Below the pieces are notes generated by a model, which was given only the letters and a program-made list of their open reading frames with translations, ran no database searches and was not told the DNA's origin. Shown in pieces: positions 24,850-32,047 of a stretch of 43,885 nucleotides of DNA. How positions within the stretch are numbered: the stretch's first letter is position 1; every line of letters begins with the position of its first letter. The stretch comes from an uncultured Spartobacteria bacterium. Lineage in GTDB: Bacteria; Verrucomicrobiota; Verrucomicrobiia; Chthoniobacterales; Chthoniobacteraceae. Position numbers and translations under genes: made by a program. Location of the stretch: assembly GCA_903916085.1 (NCBI GenBank), contig CAIWVL010000083.1, forward strand, positions 1 through 43,885, in the 5' to 3' direction.

Positions 24850-26430
24850 ATGCAAAAAAAGCTTCCCCTCTTGCTGCTCGGTTGCGCGCTGCTTCCCGCC
24901 TCGCTGCACGCTGAGATCAAACTCCCCGCCATTATTGGCTCTCACATGGTTCTACAACAGAACCAAGCCAACCCTATCTGGGGCTGGGAAACCCCTGGCA
25001 CAGGCGTGACCGTCGCCTTCGCCGGTCAGTCCAAATCCGCCATTGCAGGCCCAGACGGCAAATGGACCGTGAAACTGGACCCCGTTCCTGCGAGTTTCAC
25101 GCCCCAAACTATCAACATTTCCGCTGGCCCCAGCAAGGTGACCCTGGAGGACGTGCTCGTAGGCGAGGTCTGGATGTGTTCCGGGCAGTCTAACATGGGC
25201 TTTCAATTGAACAGCGACTGGAACGGAGACCTCGAGGCTCTCGCCTCCACGCTTCCAAATCTGCGTCTGATCAAGGTACCCCAGGTCGGCACACAAACCG
25301 CCCAAAACGATTTCAAGGGCGAATGGAAAGCTTCCACCCGAGAATCCGCGCTGAGCTTCAGCGCCGTCGGTTTCCTGTTCGGACGCTACATTCATCAAGT
25401 GGTGAACGTGCCAGTTGGCCTCATTGACAATGCATGGGGCGGCTCCGCAGCCGAAGCTTGGGTGCGCCGCACAAGCCTCGAAAAGGATCCACGCTTTGCA
25501 ACTTTGATGGAGAACACCGTCAAGAACGAGACGGCGAAGCAATCTGAAACTGCCAAGACCGAGTACGCTGCGGCCGTTGCAAAACATAAGGAATTGGCTG
25601 AAAAGGCCAAGGCCGAGGGCAAACCCACGCCGCGCCCCCCTCAATCGCCTGAAGCGTGGCTCGCAGGTAACTCGCGTCCCGGGAACATCTTCAACGGGAT
25701 TGTCCACCCAACCATCGGGTACGGCATCAAGGGAGTCATCTGGTATCAGGGCGAATCTAATGCGAGCCGAGCCTGGGAGTACGAACAGCTCTTTCCCTTC
25801 ATGATCCAGGAATGGCGCAAAGAGTGGAATCAAGGCGATTTCCCTTTCTACTGGGTGCAACTCGCGGATTACATGCCTGAGTCGCCCACTCCCGGAGATA
25901 GCATGTGGGCGGAACTGCGTGCTGCTCAGACCAAAACCATGTCCCTGCCTAACACCGGACAGGCCGTCATTATTGATTTGGGCGAAGGCAAGGACATCCA
26001 TCCCAAGAACAAACATGATGTCGCCGCGCGTCTCGTGCGCTGGGCTTTGGCCAAGGACTACGGAATTCAGATCCCTTTCCATAGCCCCGAATTCAAGAAA
26101 CTCGAACTCCAAGGCAACAAGGCCATCGTCACGATCGACTGCTTCGGCAGCAGCCTCCGCCCCTTCGATGTTGAAGAGGCCATTGGCTTTGCTGTGTGCG
26201 GCGAAGACAAGGTCTGGCAATTTGCCAAAGGTAAGGTAGTCGGCAGCGACAAGGTGGAGCTCACCTGTGATAAGGTTCCAGCACCGATTGCAGTGCGTTA
26301 CGCATGGGCGAACAACCCAGTGTGCAACCTCACGAGCAAAGAAGGCCTCCCCCTGACTCCCTTCCGCACGGATGACTTTGAAATGCTCACCAAGCCCAAG
26401 AGCGTCGCTCCGGCACCCGCGAGTAAGTAA
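24850..26430 (+). CDS. Secreted sialate O-acetylesterase-like SGNH hydrolase
   Basis: 526-residue exported esterase predicted to remove O-acetyl groups from sialic acid or other decorated glycans. A signal peptide (MQKKLPLLLLGCALLPASLHA) is followed by a beta-sandwich region and the SGNH hydrolase fold. The nucleophile motif is WMCSGQSNM with Ser111; WYQGESNA is the next conserved block; DIHPKNKHDVA supplies the catalytic Asp/His pair. A charged, Ala-rich segment (about residues 235-270) interrupts the domain. The start at 24850 is set by the signal peptide. A strong intrinsic terminator follows 20 bases after the stop, so it is monocistronic. Acetylxylan or other carbohydrate esterase activity is equally possible. 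Confidence 0.85.
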   Translation: MQKKLPLLLLGCALLPASLHAEIKLPAIIGSHMVLQQNQANPIWGWETPGTGVTVAFAGQSKSAIAGPDGKWTVKLDPVPASFTPQTINISAGPSKVTLEDVLVGEVWMCSGQSNMGFQLNSDWNGDLEALASTLPNLRLIKVPQVGTQTAQNDFKGEWKASTRESALSFSAVGFLFGRYIHQVVNVPVGLIDNAWGGSAAEAWVRRTSLEKDPRFATLMENTVKNETAKQSETAKTEYAAAVAKHKELAEKAKAEGKPTPRPPQSPEAWLAGNSRPGNIFNGIVHPTIGYGIKGVIWYQGESNASRAWEYEQLFPFMIQEWRKEWNQGDFPFYWVQLADYMPESPTPGDSMWAELRAAQTKTMSLPNTGQAVIIDLGEGKDIHPKNKHDVAARLVRWALAKDYGIQIPFHSPEFKKLELQGNKAIVTIDCFGSSLRPFDVEEAIGFAVCGEDKVWQFAKGKVVGSDKVELTCDKVPAPIAVRYAWANNPVCNLTSKEGLPLTPFRTDDFEMLTKPKSVAPAPASK

Positions 26431-26450
26431 GTCATCTCTCGTATAATGCG

Positions 26451-26486
26451 CCCGGCGGAATCCAACTGGTTCCGCCGGGTTTTTTA
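26451..26486 (+). terminator. Strong intrinsic terminator after the esterase gene
   Basis: CCCGGCGGAA (26451-26460) pairs perfectly with TTCCGCCGGG (26470-26479), 9-base loop, followed directly by seven T (26480-26486). Confidence 0.92.
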
Positions 26487-26771
26487 TGCTCCGAACCCGT
26501 TCTCTGGCCGTGCGAGACAGCAGACTTTGCCCTCATTATACGAAACTTACCCAAACTGACACAGGGCCGTTCATCCTAAATACGGCGATGAAAGAATGCT
26601 AAAGATTTTCTTCAAGAACAAGATGGAGGCATCCAAAACAGGAGGGCGGACTTTCCAGTCCGCCTGTCTGGGCAAGACGCGGGTTGGAAAAACCGAGCTC
26701 CGTTCAAAAACTACGCCCCCCAGCGATGGAAGGATTTAGGTTCATTGAGTACCCTGCACTCAGGCTCTCGA
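26487..26771. other. Intergenic region with a palindromic element, no gene seen
   Basis: Lies between the esterase terminator and the end of the convergent iscA-type gene. No coding frame is supported. It holds one perfect palindrome (26645-26664), described separately, and a short GTCT-GGGCA-AGAC hairpin directly after it. Confidence 0.5.
26645..26664. repeat. Intergenic palindrome, REP-like
   Basis: GGCGGACT-TTCC-AGTCCGCC is a perfect 8-bp stem with a 4-base loop. It resembles the third hairpin of the element at 12252-12329 in size and in its GCGGA core. It lies about 110 bases past the end of the minus-strand iscA-type gene and could also stop that transcript, but there is no T-tract. Confidence 0.5.
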
Positions 26772-27134
26772 TCAGGCCGAGAAACTCTCCCCGCAGGAAC
26801 AATGAGCTACCGCGTTGGGATTGGTCACTTTAAAGCCTCCCTTTTGTAGTTCATCGGAGAAATCCAACAACGAGCCACTGACAAACAACGCGCTCTTGGG
26901 ATCTACCACAACACGGATTCCGTTACTTGGAACAAGAATGTCTCGCGCCACGGGTCCGTCGACTAAGTCCATCCGGTACTGCAAGCCAGAACAACCGCCT
27001 CCAATGACGGCTACACGTAGAGCGCCACCCGGTCGCCCCTGCCGTTGCAAAAGCGCCTGCACTTTTGCAGACGCTTGGTCGGTTACCTTCACCAACTTTT
27101 CGTTCCCGATCTTGTAAGGAAGCGGTTCGCTCAT
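26772..27134 (-). CDS. HesB/IscA/ErpA-family iron-sulfur cluster assembly protein
   Basis: 120-residue A-type carrier that binds and transfers Fe-S clusters to apo-proteins in the cytoplasm. The three ligand cysteines are present in the usual arrangement: GGGCSGLQY (about residues 46-54) and the C-terminal HCSCGESF. The middle FVSGSLLDFSDELQKGGFKVTNP is typical. The ATG overlaps the pyrF stop as ATGA, so it is probably translated by coupling to pyrF. No isc or suf genes are adjacent. Whether it is ErpA, IscA or SufA cannot be decided from this region. Confidence 0.9.
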   Translation of the reverse strand: MSEPLPYKIGNEKLVKVTDQASAKVQALLQRQGRPGGALRVAVIGGGCSGLQYRMDLVDGPVARDILVPSNGIRVVVDPKSALFVSGSLLDFSDELQKGGFKVTNPNAVAHCSCGESFSA

Positions 27135-27889
27135 ACCCCAGTGTGCGCCCCTTGCGCAGCGGAAGCAAATACCGCCGCAATTTCTGACTGCATCTCCAGC
27201 GCCTTGGCTCGGGGATCCGCCGCCTGCCGGATAGGACGCCCCACGACCACGTAATCCGCTCCCGCTTGAAAAGCCTCCACTAGGGTCATTGTCCGCTTCT
27301 GATCGTCCACCGGACGGTTCTCAACCGGGCGGATTCCTGGGGTAATAATCAGTAAGTTTGCCCCCAGCCCTTCCCTGAGGCGCGTGGCCTCCAAACCGCT
27401 CGAAATCACGCCGTCACACCCAATTTCTAAAGCGCGTTTGGCTCGGGAATAAACCAACTCCGCCACATCGCACTGAAACCCCAAATCGTCCAAATCGCCC
27501 CTATCTAGCGATGTCAAAACCGTCACCGCAAGCACCTTCATGTTCCCCTTTACTGCCACTGCGCCTTCCAAAATAGCCTGGCTCCCGTGCACTGTGCAAC
27601 ATTCCACCCCGCGCTTGGCAAGGTTCGCCACCGCGTTTTTGACCGTTTCAGGGACGTCAAAAAATTTAAGGTCGACGAAGACTTTTTTGGAGCGCGCTTT
27701 GAGCTCCTCTACAAGCTCCCAGTATCCCTCCGCCATAAATAGCTGGAAACCAAGCTTATAAAAAGTAACAGAATCACCAAGGAGATCCACCCACTTTAGG
27801 GCTTCCTCTTTCGTAGGGAGATCCAGAGCAAAAATCAGGCGATCCCGTGGGGAAATCGCTTTCTCAGAAAGTAAGCTGCGTTCAGACAT
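27131..27889 (-). CDS. pyrF: Orotidine 5'-phosphate decarboxylase
   Basis: Decarboxylates OMP to UMP, the last step of de novo pyrimidine synthesis. The 252-residue protein shows LIFALDLPT (about residues 18-26), FYKLGFQLF, the catalytic tetrad segment VDLKFFDVPETV (Asp73, Lys75, Asp78), ITPGIRP and YVVVGRPI (phosphate-binding end). I start at MSERSLL; the frame runs to a TTG at 27934 but those residues are not conserved. Class I short-chain type. The stop overlaps the start of the iscA-type gene, an arrangement that may be coincidental packing. Confidence 0.95.
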   Translation of the reverse strand: MSERSLLSEKAISPRDRLIFALDLPTKEEALKWVDLLGDSVTFYKLGFQLFMAEGYWELVEELKARSKKVFVDLKFFDVPETVKNAVANLAKRGVECCTVHGSQAILEGAVAVKGNMKVLAVTVLTSLDRGDLDDLGFQCDVAELVYSRAKRALEIGCDGVISSGLEATRLREGLGANLLIITPGIRPVENRPVDDQKRTMTLVEAFQAGADYVVVGRPIRQAADPRAKALEMQSEIAAVFASAAQGAHTGV

Positions 27890-28033
27890 CTTCCGACGAG
27901 TGTCCGATTCAGGTGCCTCGCTGCCAAGCCTCAAACTTTAAGTCTTACTTGTGTCCACCTCTAAAAACACGGTCCCCGTTGTTTTAAATGACGTGCGCGT
28001 TTGCGCAATCCCAGGGCTAGGTTAGCTTTGGAC

Positions 28034-28300
28034 ATGAAGTGCGAGGTGGAAATTCTAAACCCCCTCGGGCTACATGCCCGACCAGCGGCGGAGTTTGTGA
28101 AAACGGTGCGCCAATTCCACTCAAAGGTCTTCATCCACCATGGCACCGAGGTGATTTCCGCAGGCAGCATTTTAGAGCTGCTTGGCGCGGACCTTTCAGT
28201 CGGCACTCAGCTTACTCTGGAGGCTGAAGGACCGGACGCCGAGGCTGCATTAGCCAGACTGCGCGCGTTGTTGGTCGAGTTTGCTAAACGCGAAAACTAA
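28034..28300 (+). CDS. HPr family phosphocarrier protein
   Basis: 88-residue phosphocarrier, either of the sugar phosphotransferase system or of a PTS-derived regulatory chain. The phosphorylatable His is His14 in GLHARPAAEF. The regulatory serine position is conserved (Ser45 in GSILELL, counterpart of Ser46), although the Lys normally before it is Gly. This suggests control by an HPr kinase, as in Gram-negative bacteria with incomplete PTS. The start at 28034 matches the normal HPr N-terminus; the frame is open back to 28001. It is divergent from pyrF. An IS remnant lies directly behind its stop. No EI or EII genes are in the window. Confidence 0.92.
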   Translation: MKCEVEILNPLGLHARPAAEFVKTVRQFHSKVFIHHGTEVISAGSILELLGADLSVGTQLTLEAEGPDAEAALARLRALLVEFAKREN

Positions 28301-28587
28301 CCGCGCCTGGCAAACGCGTCTGGGTTGAGTTCGACTATCTTTTGAGCCAGTAACCGCATCGTCCAACGATCCCTTCCATCTGCGCTCCACTGTCCGCTCC
28401 GTGACTCCCAACGACTCAGCCACCTGTACGACCTTCAATCGTTGTCCTTTGCAATAAGCCCCACATCGCACATTAGAAGCGCTCGAGACCAGACAAACTT
28501 TCGAGCGTTTGTTTTACCCGTGTGCGTCAGCCTAGTTAGCAAACCTCGCTCCTCCTCCGTCAGCTTGATGACATACCGTAGTCTCAT
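28301..28587 (-). pseudogene. IS630-family transposase remnant (N-terminal part, frameshifted and deleted)
   Basis: Three frames on the minus strand together spell the start of an IS630-type transposase: MRLRYVIKLTEEERGLLTRL and GKTNARKF (from 28587), then VVQVAESLGVTERTVER, a helix-turn-helix (about 28385-28435), then RWTMRLLAQKIVELNPDAF (about 28310-28360), the segment that normally lies some 50 residues further on. The linker between the last two parts is missing and the DDE catalytic domain is absent. It is therefore an inactive fossil abutting the HPr stop codon. I see no clear terminal inverted repeats. Confidence 0.65.
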
Positions 28588-28686
28588 CCAGTAAGATCGC
28601 ACAAATGCACGAAATTTCACCCGACCAATCTCACCGAACTGCCTACCAGCAACTGAAGTGTGCAACTTCCCCGTCCATGGGGGATA

Positions 28687-28711
28687 GGCCGCCCTTGTTT
28701 TCAGGGCGGCC
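28687..28711. repeat. GC-rich intergenic hairpin upstream of the DUF1552 gene
   Basis: GGCCGCCCT (28687-28695) and AGGGCGGCC (28703-28711) form a perfect 9-bp stem with loop TGTTTTC, followed by a T-rich run (TTCCTAATTTTT). It may be a terminator for plus-strand transcription from HPr, or a REP-like repeat. Confidence 0.45.
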
Positions 28712-28756
28712 GTTCCTAATTTTTAGCCATCTCACGGATCCACCTTTTAGAAACTT

Positions 28757-30106
28757 ATGATTTCCTCCGACATCTCCCTCTCTCGTCGCGGGTTCCTGCG
28801 CGGTGCCGGCGTGGCACTGGGACTGCCTTGGCTGGAATCCATTAGGGCTTGGGGCGCTGAGGCACTCCCGCCTTCCAAGAATAACTCCGCCCCAAGACGA
28901 ACCGCAGTGGTCTTCATGGGCAACGGAGTGAACCCGCATCATTGGGGTGCTGAGCAAACACCTGAAGGAATGGTGCTCAAGGACTCGCTCCGTCCTCTGG
29001 AGTCTCTGAAAAACCAGTTACTCGTTTTTCAGGGCCTCTGGAACCCCACGACCGTAGACGGCCCAGGTGGTCACTATCCAAAGATGAACCTACTGGCGGG
29101 CGTAAAGGTCAAACAGACCACGACCGACATCGAAGTGGGTACCACCATGGACCAACTTCTGGCTCGCCACTCTGGCAATGCCACGCCCGTTCCAAGCCTC
29201 GTGCTCGGCACCGAAGGCCCTGGGTACGGAACGGATAGCGGCTACACCTCCATTTACTCGGCCTACATCTCGTGGAGCACGCCCACAACCCCTGCTCCCA
29301 AGGAAATCTATCCACAGCAGGCATTTGATCAGCTTTTTGACGACGGCAGCAAACGGCGCCGTGACAAAAGCGTGTTAGACCTCGTTTCGGACGATGCCCA
29401 GAGCCTGCGTCGTGTCCTCAGCAAACGCGATCTCGTTAAAATGGAGGAATACCTCAGCTCAGTGCGCGAATTGGAGCAGCGCATCGAGCGGGCGGATCAG
29501 TTTAGTAAAAAGGAAACGGGGGGTATGGGCTGGCAGCCCACCGTAACGGCTCCCACTTTTGCGCGCCCAGCGGCAGGAATTCCCGCGCACCCGGAAGAGC
29601 ACATGAACTTGATGTTAGACATCATGGTGCTCGCATTCCAGATGGACCGCACCCGCGTTGCGACCTTGATGCTGAACAACGATTTATCCGGGATGAACTT
29701 CGGCTATCTCGGAGGCATTAACGGCGGTCTCCACGAACTTTCCCATCACGCCAACGATCCCGCCCGGCTCGCGATGTATCAAAAGGCGAACGAGTATCAC
29801 ATGAAACTTTGGGCCCGTGCGCTTACAAAGATGCACGAGACCAACGAGGGCGAGCGCAGTCTTTTGGAGAATAGCATGGTGATGTTCTGCTCCAGCCTCT
29901 ACGACGGCAACGCGCATGATTCCCGCAAACTCCCTGTACTTCTCGCAGGCGGCGGCGGTGGGACGATCCGCGGTGGTCGTTTCCTGGATTACACGAACGA
30001 CCCCAACCGCAAGCTCTGCCGCTTGCATCTAGCCATGATGGAGCGCATGGGCATGCAGACCCACCAATTCGGCGACGCAGACACTGCACTGACTGACTTG
30101 GCTTAA
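28757..30106 (+). CDS. DUF1552 domain-containing exported protein
   Basis: 449-residue member of DUF1552, a PVC-enriched secreted family of unknown function. The N-terminus is Tat-like: SLSRRGFLRGAGVALGLPW, then a short hydrophobic segment to IRAWGA (about residue 34). Family blocks include VVFMGNGVNPHHWG, YPKMNLLAGVK, DIEVGTTMDQLLA, RVATLMLNNDLSG, LSHHANDP and FCSSLYDGNAHD. Genes of this family are usually next to a DUF1587/DUF1592/DUF1588 cytochrome c-like gene; none is found on either side here. The start follows a clear intergenic hairpin, so it has its own promoter. It ends 126 bases before the stop of the convergent unknown gene. Confidence 0.88.
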   Translation: MISSDISLSRRGFLRGAGVALGLPWLESIRAWGAEALPPSKNNSAPRRTAVVFMGNGVNPHHWGAEQTPEGMVLKDSLRPLESLKNQLLVFQGLWNPTTVDGPGGHYPKMNLLAGVKVKQTTTDIEVGTTMDQLLARHSGNATPVPSLVLGTEGPGYGTDSGYTSIYSAYISWSTPTTPAPKEIYPQQAFDQLFDDGSKRRRDKSVLDLVSDDAQSLRRVLSKRDLVKMEEYLSSVRELEQRIERADQFSKKETGGMGWQPTVTAPTFARPAAGIPAHPEEHMNLMLDIMVLAFQMDRTRVATLMLNNDLSGMNFGYLGGINGGLHELSHHANDPARLAMYQKANEYHMKLWARALTKMHETNEGERSLLENSMVMFCSSLYDGNAHDSRKLPVLLAGGGGGTIRGGRFLDYTNDPNRKLCRLHLAMMERMGMQTHQFGDADTALTDLA

Positions 30107-30232
30107 AAAAGTGCCAGAGTCGCGGGCGGACGACGGGATAAATCAGAGGCGAAATTCAGACGCGGAGGCTTACTTCCAAAAGCCTAACCTTCAAGATAAT
30201 CCGTACACTCGCGTCTTGAGTTTCGTCGTAAA

Positions 30233-31141
30233 TTAACTTTCGAAGCCACCGAGGATAGGCCATTGGGAGTTTTTGAGATAGAGGGGCAGATTAGGATCTT
30301 TGACAACGGCGATTAGGCGCCGCATTATGACTGTCATTGTTGAATCAATAAATTCAACAGTTTCCCTCTTCAAATCAAGCCTCGGCAGCGTACAGCGGAT
30401 CATTCCGGCGATTGCATCAAGCGGAGCGTCAGAGAACATGAAGATTTCATTGAAAACGCTATGTCGACCTCGCAGAAATCCTACAAAACCTTCCGCCATA
30501 TCGAGTGGATCGTGGTGAGCTCTATAGAAAGCTGGAGCGTGTTTTCGGGCTGTTGCTAATTTTGCAACCGCAGCCAAGGATTCATACCATTCAGGCCAGG
30601 GAAGCGGCTTTTTAGATTTGAAAAAATCCAAACTGCGAAAATAATTTTTCCCAAAAGGTTGGCGATTATCTTGTTCAATTACCGTCTCCTGCGATGGATC
30701 ACGGCGTGATTCACACCAGTTTGCTAAAATTCCAGGTAGTGTGGTTGGTTGTTGCAATAAAAGCTGTTGATATTCCTTAATAACCTCTACGCTTTTATCA
30801 AAAAAACTCTGCGCCCGAGGCCCATCTATAAATTCCTCGAACGCGATCTGATCCGCCTTGCTCCACTTTTCGTATTCTTCTTTGATTGTGATTAAATTGT
30901 ATCCGGAGGAGTAGGATTCGAGACCCGCTGGGGGTTGTGTAGAGTTCTCATCAAGCTTGAGCACTGATGAATTGTCACATTTCGGACGCCAGTATAGAAT
31001 TTCGATGTATCTAAACAAATATTCAATCTTCTCCAGAGACATGAGTATGTAGACATTTTTGCCTTGTTGTGCGTCCTTAATAATCTCTATCATGGGATCT
31101 CTACCCAAACCAAAATGAAGCCCTGACGGTAGCTGCGGCAT
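30233..31141 (-). CDS. Unknown protein beside an ATPase
   Basis: 302 residues; I recognise no family. There is no signal peptide or membrane helix; the composition is rich in Lys, Glu, Asp, Phe and Tyr with many aromatic residues, as in a soluble helical protein. Notable stretches are LMSLEKIEYLFRYIEILYW (about residues 33-51), FYRAHHDPLDMAEGFVGFLRG in the C-terminal half and a final helical region with ETVEFIDSTMTVIMRRLI. Base composition is AT-richer than most of the window, like the ATPase gene upstream on the same strand (105 bases away), suggesting joint acquisition. Met17 is an alternative start. It could be an accessory or defence-type partner of the ATPase, but nothing proves that. 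Confidence 0.65.
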   Translation of the reverse strand: MPQLPSGLHFGLGRDPMIEIIKDAQQGKNVYILMSLEKIEYLFRYIEILYWRPKCDNSSVLKLDENSTQPPAGLESYSSGYNLITIKEEYEKWSKADQIAFEEFIDGPRAQSFFDKSVEVIKEYQQLLLQQPTTLPGILANWCESRRDPSQETVIEQDNRQPFGKNYFRSLDFFKSKKPLPWPEWYESLAAVAKLATARKHAPAFYRAHHDPLDMAEGFVGFLRGRHSVFNEIFMFSDAPLDAIAGMIRCTLPRLDLKRETVEFIDSTMTVIMRRLIAVVKDPNLPLYLKNSQWPILGGFES

Positions 31142-31246
31142 AATATTTTAAATAACGAAGAAAAGTGATTGTGACGCGTGAGTGAATAAGCGAATTTCAG
31201 CGAGTAAATAACATGGTGAACGTAGGGATTTTGTGACCTCTACTTG

Positions 31247-32011
31247 CTACCCCACCTCCCCTTTACTCTCACTATTGGAATCATTGAATAAATGCTTAAA
31301 ATACCGCTCTGGCGCATTTAGGAAATCTTTGGTCAGAGTGTAATGTTTGGTTTCTTGATAACATGTTTCCTGAATGCCAGTGTTGTCGAAAGAAAACAAA
31401 TGAGCGCCTGGGTATGCCAGCAAGATCGGCGAGTGGGTGGCAATAATGAATTGAGCCTGATTGGGGTGTGCTAAATTATGGATTATCTTCAGGAACGACA
31501 ATTGACGCTGGGGGGATAATGCGGCTTCTGGCTCATCAAGCAGGTATAATCCCTGTTCAAATCGGTGATCAAACAACGCAAGAAATGACTCGCCGTGGGA
31601 TTGATGATGGAGCGATTTTCCTCCGTATGCGTGCAGGTCAGAAACTTGATCTAAATAGGTTGCAAAGTTGTAGAAACTCTCTGCACGTAGGAAGAACCCC
31701 TGAGTGGTTTTTGGAAGCCATGACAATCTCAGAGCTTTCGCGAGTTCAGACCTTTCTGTGAATGTTTCTCGATAGTGATCTTTGTTGCCGCCTTCTGGAT
31801 TAAATCCGCAACACTCAGCGATGGCTTCCAGCAACGTTGATTTCCCGCTGCCGTTTTCCCCAACGAGGAATGTCACGTTACTTCTAAACTTGAGATCAAT
31901 GCCTCTACGAAACGCTGGGACATTGAATGGAAACTGATCGCCCTGAAAGCATTCGAAAGGAGCCCTAAGCTCCCGGAGGAACGGCGCTCCCATGCTGGAC
32001 GTAGATTTCAT
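31247..32011 (-). CDS. AAA family ATPase, COG3910-like
   Basis: 254-residue soluble ABC/SMC-type ATPase. Walker A is VGENGSGKST (about residues 50-59), followed by LLEAIAECCGFNPEGG. GFFLRAESFYNFATY and the signature-like SHGESFLALF precede Walker B LYLLDEPEAAL (about 157-167); LSPQRQLSF and FIIATHSPILLAYPG (H-loop) follow. This order and wording fit the predicted ATPases of COG3910, often single genes of unknown role and sometimes linked to mobile or defence regions. No TOPRIM domain is present, so it is not a full OLD nuclease. Met7 is an alternative start. It precedes the unknown gene at 30233 on the same strand and probably forms an operon with it. Confidence 0.82.
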   Translation of the reverse strand: MKSTSSMGAPFLRELRAPFECFQGDQFPFNVPAFRRGIDLKFRSNVTFLVGENGSGKSTLLEAIAECCGFNPEGGNKDHYRETFTERSELAKALRLSWLPKTTQGFFLRAESFYNFATYLDQVSDLHAYGGKSLHHQSHGESFLALFDHRFEQGLYLLDEPEAALSPQRQLSFLKIIHNLAHPNQAQFIIATHSPILLAYPGAHLFSFDNTGIQETCYQETKHYTLTKDFLNAPERYFKHLFNDSNSESKGEVG

Positions 32012-32047
32012 GTTTCCAATTGAACTTAAACACGAATAAAGTCCAAA

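Noticed and set aside
24952-26220. 422-codon frame antisense to the sialate O-acetylesterase gene
   Set aside because: Long, but wholly antisense to a protein with clear catalytic motifs; no family resemblance.
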